Positions 22,463 through 24,143 of a stretch of DNA of 24,143 nucleotides are shown here, in pieces; positions within the stretch are counted from its first letter, which is position 1; each line of letters begins with the position of its first letter. A program made the translations under genes and the position numbers. The stretch is from JBBRLG01 sp038231495 (GTDB lineage Bacteria > Planctomycetota > Planctomycetia > Gemmatales > Gemmataceae). The stretch is taken from contig JBBRLG010000035.1 in NCBI GenBank assembly GCA_038231495.1, positions 1-24,143 of the forward strand, given 5' to 3'. The notes beneath the pieces are model-generated. The model saw only the letters and a program-made list of their open reading frames with translations, did not search any database and was not told the DNA's origin.

Positions 22463-23641
22463 TTACTTCTTCGCCTGTTTGCCCTGCCAGTCGCGGAACT
22501 TCTTGAGGGCCTCGGTCCGGTCGGCGTCCTTGGCGAAGCCGTACCAACTCGGGGCGACGTACCCGCCCCTGGCGGCAACGTTCGGGTTGGCCTGCAAGTA
22601 CGGGAAGCCGTAGTCGGTCGGCGACTGGCCGTTCGCCTCAATGACGGCGGCCAGGGCCACGTCGCGCAGCTGGGCGTCGAGCCTCACGGTGCCCTGCATC
22701 ACCGCCCCCAGGTTCGTGGTGTCCGTCAGCATTGGCTCCAGCTTGGCGGCGTCCTCCTTGGTGCCCATCTTGCCGACAATCAGCATGGCCGTCGATTTGT
22801 TGTACGCCTGGGTCTCCTTCGCAATCGCCATCTTCAACGCCACCGGCACCAGTTCCTTGATCTCCATCGTCAAGATGAGCGGCATGATCTGCGGCAACGT
22901 GTTCTGGTCGCAGCGCTTCTCGATAAAGGTCGTCAGGATTCTGCGGCTGCCGGCGTCGGCCTTGAACGCCTGTTGGATGTTATTGGGATAAAGGAAATTG
23001 GTCATCTGGTAAAAGCTGTTGATGTCGAAGGTCATGCGCGGGTCGCTGGCGGCAAACAGCAAGGCCACGACCTGGCCGAGACCGATGTTGCCCTGCGTGC
23101 CCCACGGCGTCCACAGGATTTGCTGCAATTGGGTGCAGCGCGTGTTGAACACCGGGCCAAAGGCTTTGGGGTCCTTGTCCAGGGCTTCGAGCAGGGCGCC
23201 TTCGGAACTGTACATCTCGACGAAAAGCATTCGGGCCGCCTCGTCCTTGCCGGCCATCTCGCTAAAGCGGCCCCAGGTCGGCAGCTTGAGCAACAGCTTG
23301 TCGTCCTTGTTTTGCAAAAAGGCGTCGAGGGCCAACTCGGTTTCCGTGCGGGTAGCCAAGGTCAGCAGACGTTCGCACCGGCGGACAACTTCGGGGTCGC
23401 CGTTGGCCAGGTTGTCGCGGAGAACTTTCTTCGCCGCGCGGCCCATTTGCTGAAGTTCCTTGTCGGCGTCGCGTCGCGCCTCGTAGGAGGGGTCGCCGAG
23501 TTTCTTGACCAGGGCGGCGGCTTGGCCCAGTTCGTCGGGCGTCGGTACGGTAACAACGGGCGCGTCGGCACCCTTTATGGCGGCGCAAACGGTCAACAGA
23601 CCAAGGGTTAGGCCCAAGCCCGTCGTGGCCCAGCGTTGCAT
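22463..23641 (-). CDS. secreted HEAT-like repeat protein
   Basis: A 392-aa exported protein. The signal peptide is at residues 1-25 (MQRWATTGLGLTLGLLTVCAA). Residues 33-95 (DELGQAAALVKKLGDPSYEARRDA, then a VVRRCERLL helix) match a helical repeat module common in planctomycete exported proteins. The remainder is helical with a proline/tyrosine-rich C-terminus. No catalytic motif is seen, so it is probably a binding protein of the periplasm or cell surface. The start chosen gives the signal peptide directly and has CGGAG about 11 nt upstream; a 13-codon longer frame is unlikely. A TACAAT-like -10 (23723-23728, plus-strand ATTGTA) lies 82 bp upstream. Confidence 0.75.
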   Translation of the reverse strand: MQRWATTGLGLTLGLLTVCAAIKGADAPVVTVPTPDELGQAAALVKKLGDPSYEARRDADKELQQMGRAAKKVLRDNLANGDPEVVRRCERLLTLATRTETELALDAFLQNKDDKLLLKLPTWGRFSEMAGKDEAARMLFVEMYSSEGALLEALDKDPKAFGPVFNTRCTQLQQILWTPWGTQGNIGLGQVVALLFAASDPRMTFDINSFYQMTNFLYPNNIQQAFKADAGSRRILTTFIEKRCDQNTLPQIMPLILTMEIKELVPVALKMAIAKETQAYNKSTAMLIVGKMGTKEDAAKLEPMLTDTTNLGAVMQGTVRLDAQLRDVALAAVIEANGQSPTDYGFPYLQANPNVAARGGYVAPSWYGFAKDADRTEALKKFRDWQGKQAKK

Positions 23642-23827
23642 GATTTTCGACTCCGTAAACACCAGTCGGGTGCAAGGCAAATGCGCTTGTCGTTCGGTTG
23701 GAGGCGCGAACCGTCAAGCCTAATTGTAGCGGCATTTGGCCGGGCCGCCAGCAAAAAGTTTGCAAATGTTATCTACCCCAAACCGACCAAACGACCCCGA
23801 TGGCGTTACCGAAATCATCGTCACGAA
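23642..23827. other. intergenic region upstream of the HEAT-like gene
   Basis: No gene is seen. It holds a minus-strand -10-like TACAAT (23723-23728) without a good -35. Nothing else is supported. Confidence 0.4.
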
Positions 23828-23866
23828 CCGGCGACGTCACTTGGTAACGTCGCCGGCGCGGTTTTT
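23828..23866 (+). terminator. possible intrinsic terminator
   Basis: CCGGCGACGT (23828-23837) pairs perfectly with 23847-23856 over a 9-nt loop, followed after 5 bases by TTTTT (23862-23866). No plus-strand gene ends nearby, so its host transcript is unclear. Confidence 0.45.
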
Positions 23867-23905
23867 GCGAAAACGCGATTGTCGGTCCCAAGGTGACTGT
23901 ACCCC

Positions 23906-24002
23906 AAGTTCGCCGCCCCTGGTCGTAGCCGCATTTGCCAGAATGCGGGCGAACCGCACCCGCATTCTGGCGAATGCGGCTACGACCAGGGGCGGCGAAC
24001 TT
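23906..24002. repeat. 44-bp inverted repeat
   Basis: Left arm 23906-23949, loop 23950-23958, right arm 23959-24002. 43 of 44 pairs are Watson-Crick, and the one exception is a T/C difference giving a G-T pair. The arms start AAGTTCGCCGCCCC and contain GTCGTAGCCGCATT. Parts of this sequence are a common planctomycete intergenic repeat, in my recollection. Confidence 0.85.
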
Positions 24003-24044
24003 ACGAAACGGTCATCTAGCCCTTAATCAAGCGAAGTCGTCGCC

Positions 24045-24143
24045 TCATGCGGCGTGAAATTTATCAAAAGACTCGAAATCCTTCGGCATTTCCGGGGTTT
24101 GATGAGTGTTACCACAATGCTCATCGCCCCAGCCCTGGAGGGA
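24045..24143 (-). CDS. C-terminal end of an unrecognised gene, cut by the window edge
   Basis: The minus strand is open from the right edge to a TGA at 24045-24047, giving 32 residues that contain DEHCGNTHQTPEMPKDF and end FDKFHAA. The composition looks like real protein, with well-distributed acidic, proline and aromatic residues. Base content is lower in GC than in neighbouring genes, so it may be mobile or accessory. There is no start codon in the window and I do not recognise the family. Confidence 0.4.
   Translation of the reverse strand, partial: SLQGWGDEHCGNTHQTPEMPKDFESFDKFHAA

Noticed and set aside
22424..23611. 395-codon plus-strand frame
   Set aside because: Antisense shadow of the secreted HEAT-like gene; the minus-strand frame has a signal peptide and SD.

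Overview
The window is high-GC DNA (selected coding lines inside the U32 gene reach about 70% G+C) that reads like a chromosome segment of a planctomycete, probably Gemmataceae. The pointers are a kinase-like protein with the N-terminal region typical of planctomycete kinases, menaquinone synthesis by the futalosine route (MqnD), secreted repeat-rich proteins with signal peptides, and many extragenic palindromes. Assignment below family level is inference.

Region 1 (1-5131) is accessory DNA. It holds a type II toxin-antitoxin pair (DUF104-like antitoxin plus PIN/VapC toxin), a REP/MITE-like hairpin, an AbiTii-domain protein of low G+C with a small uncharacterised gene just upstream, an AlbA_2/Schlafen-like protein, and a cysteine-rich membrane protein. 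It ends at a truncated tRNA-Ser(GCU) gene. The promoter and first 40 nt of this tRNA are intact, but homology stops just past the anticodon loop. That is a classic integration position, so I read 1-5091 as one end of an integrated or decayed island carrying stress and defence functions. No integrase is in the window.

Region 2 (5132-6173) is a HigBA toxin-antitoxin operon with two palindromic operators embedded in and next to its promoter. Region 3 (6246-9778) has a rhodanese, a secreted beta-propeller-like protein, an Old Yellow Enzyme family flavoprotein whose C-terminus is encoded by a repeat arm, and ribosomal protein bS18 with its own strong promoter.

Region 4 (10033-24143) is housekeeping-like. 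It contains a U32 peptidase-family protein (RlhA-like), GlgC for glycogen synthesis, MqnD, a polar amino-acid ABC transporter made of a fused binding-protein/permease plus an ATPase, a SEC-C/TPR protein, a tail-anchored pseudokinase lacking the HRD aspartate, undecaprenyl-diphosphatase, a secreted HEAT-like protein, and the 3' end of an unrecognised gene at the right edge.

A striking property of regions 3-4 is a family of hairpins built on GCCGCTTGCGGC. There are five full copies and one half copy, and the full copies start 1-12 bp after a stop codon. Other, unrelated long inverted repeats lie at 763-835, 6635-6707, 7966-8049, 15054-15153 and 23906-24002.
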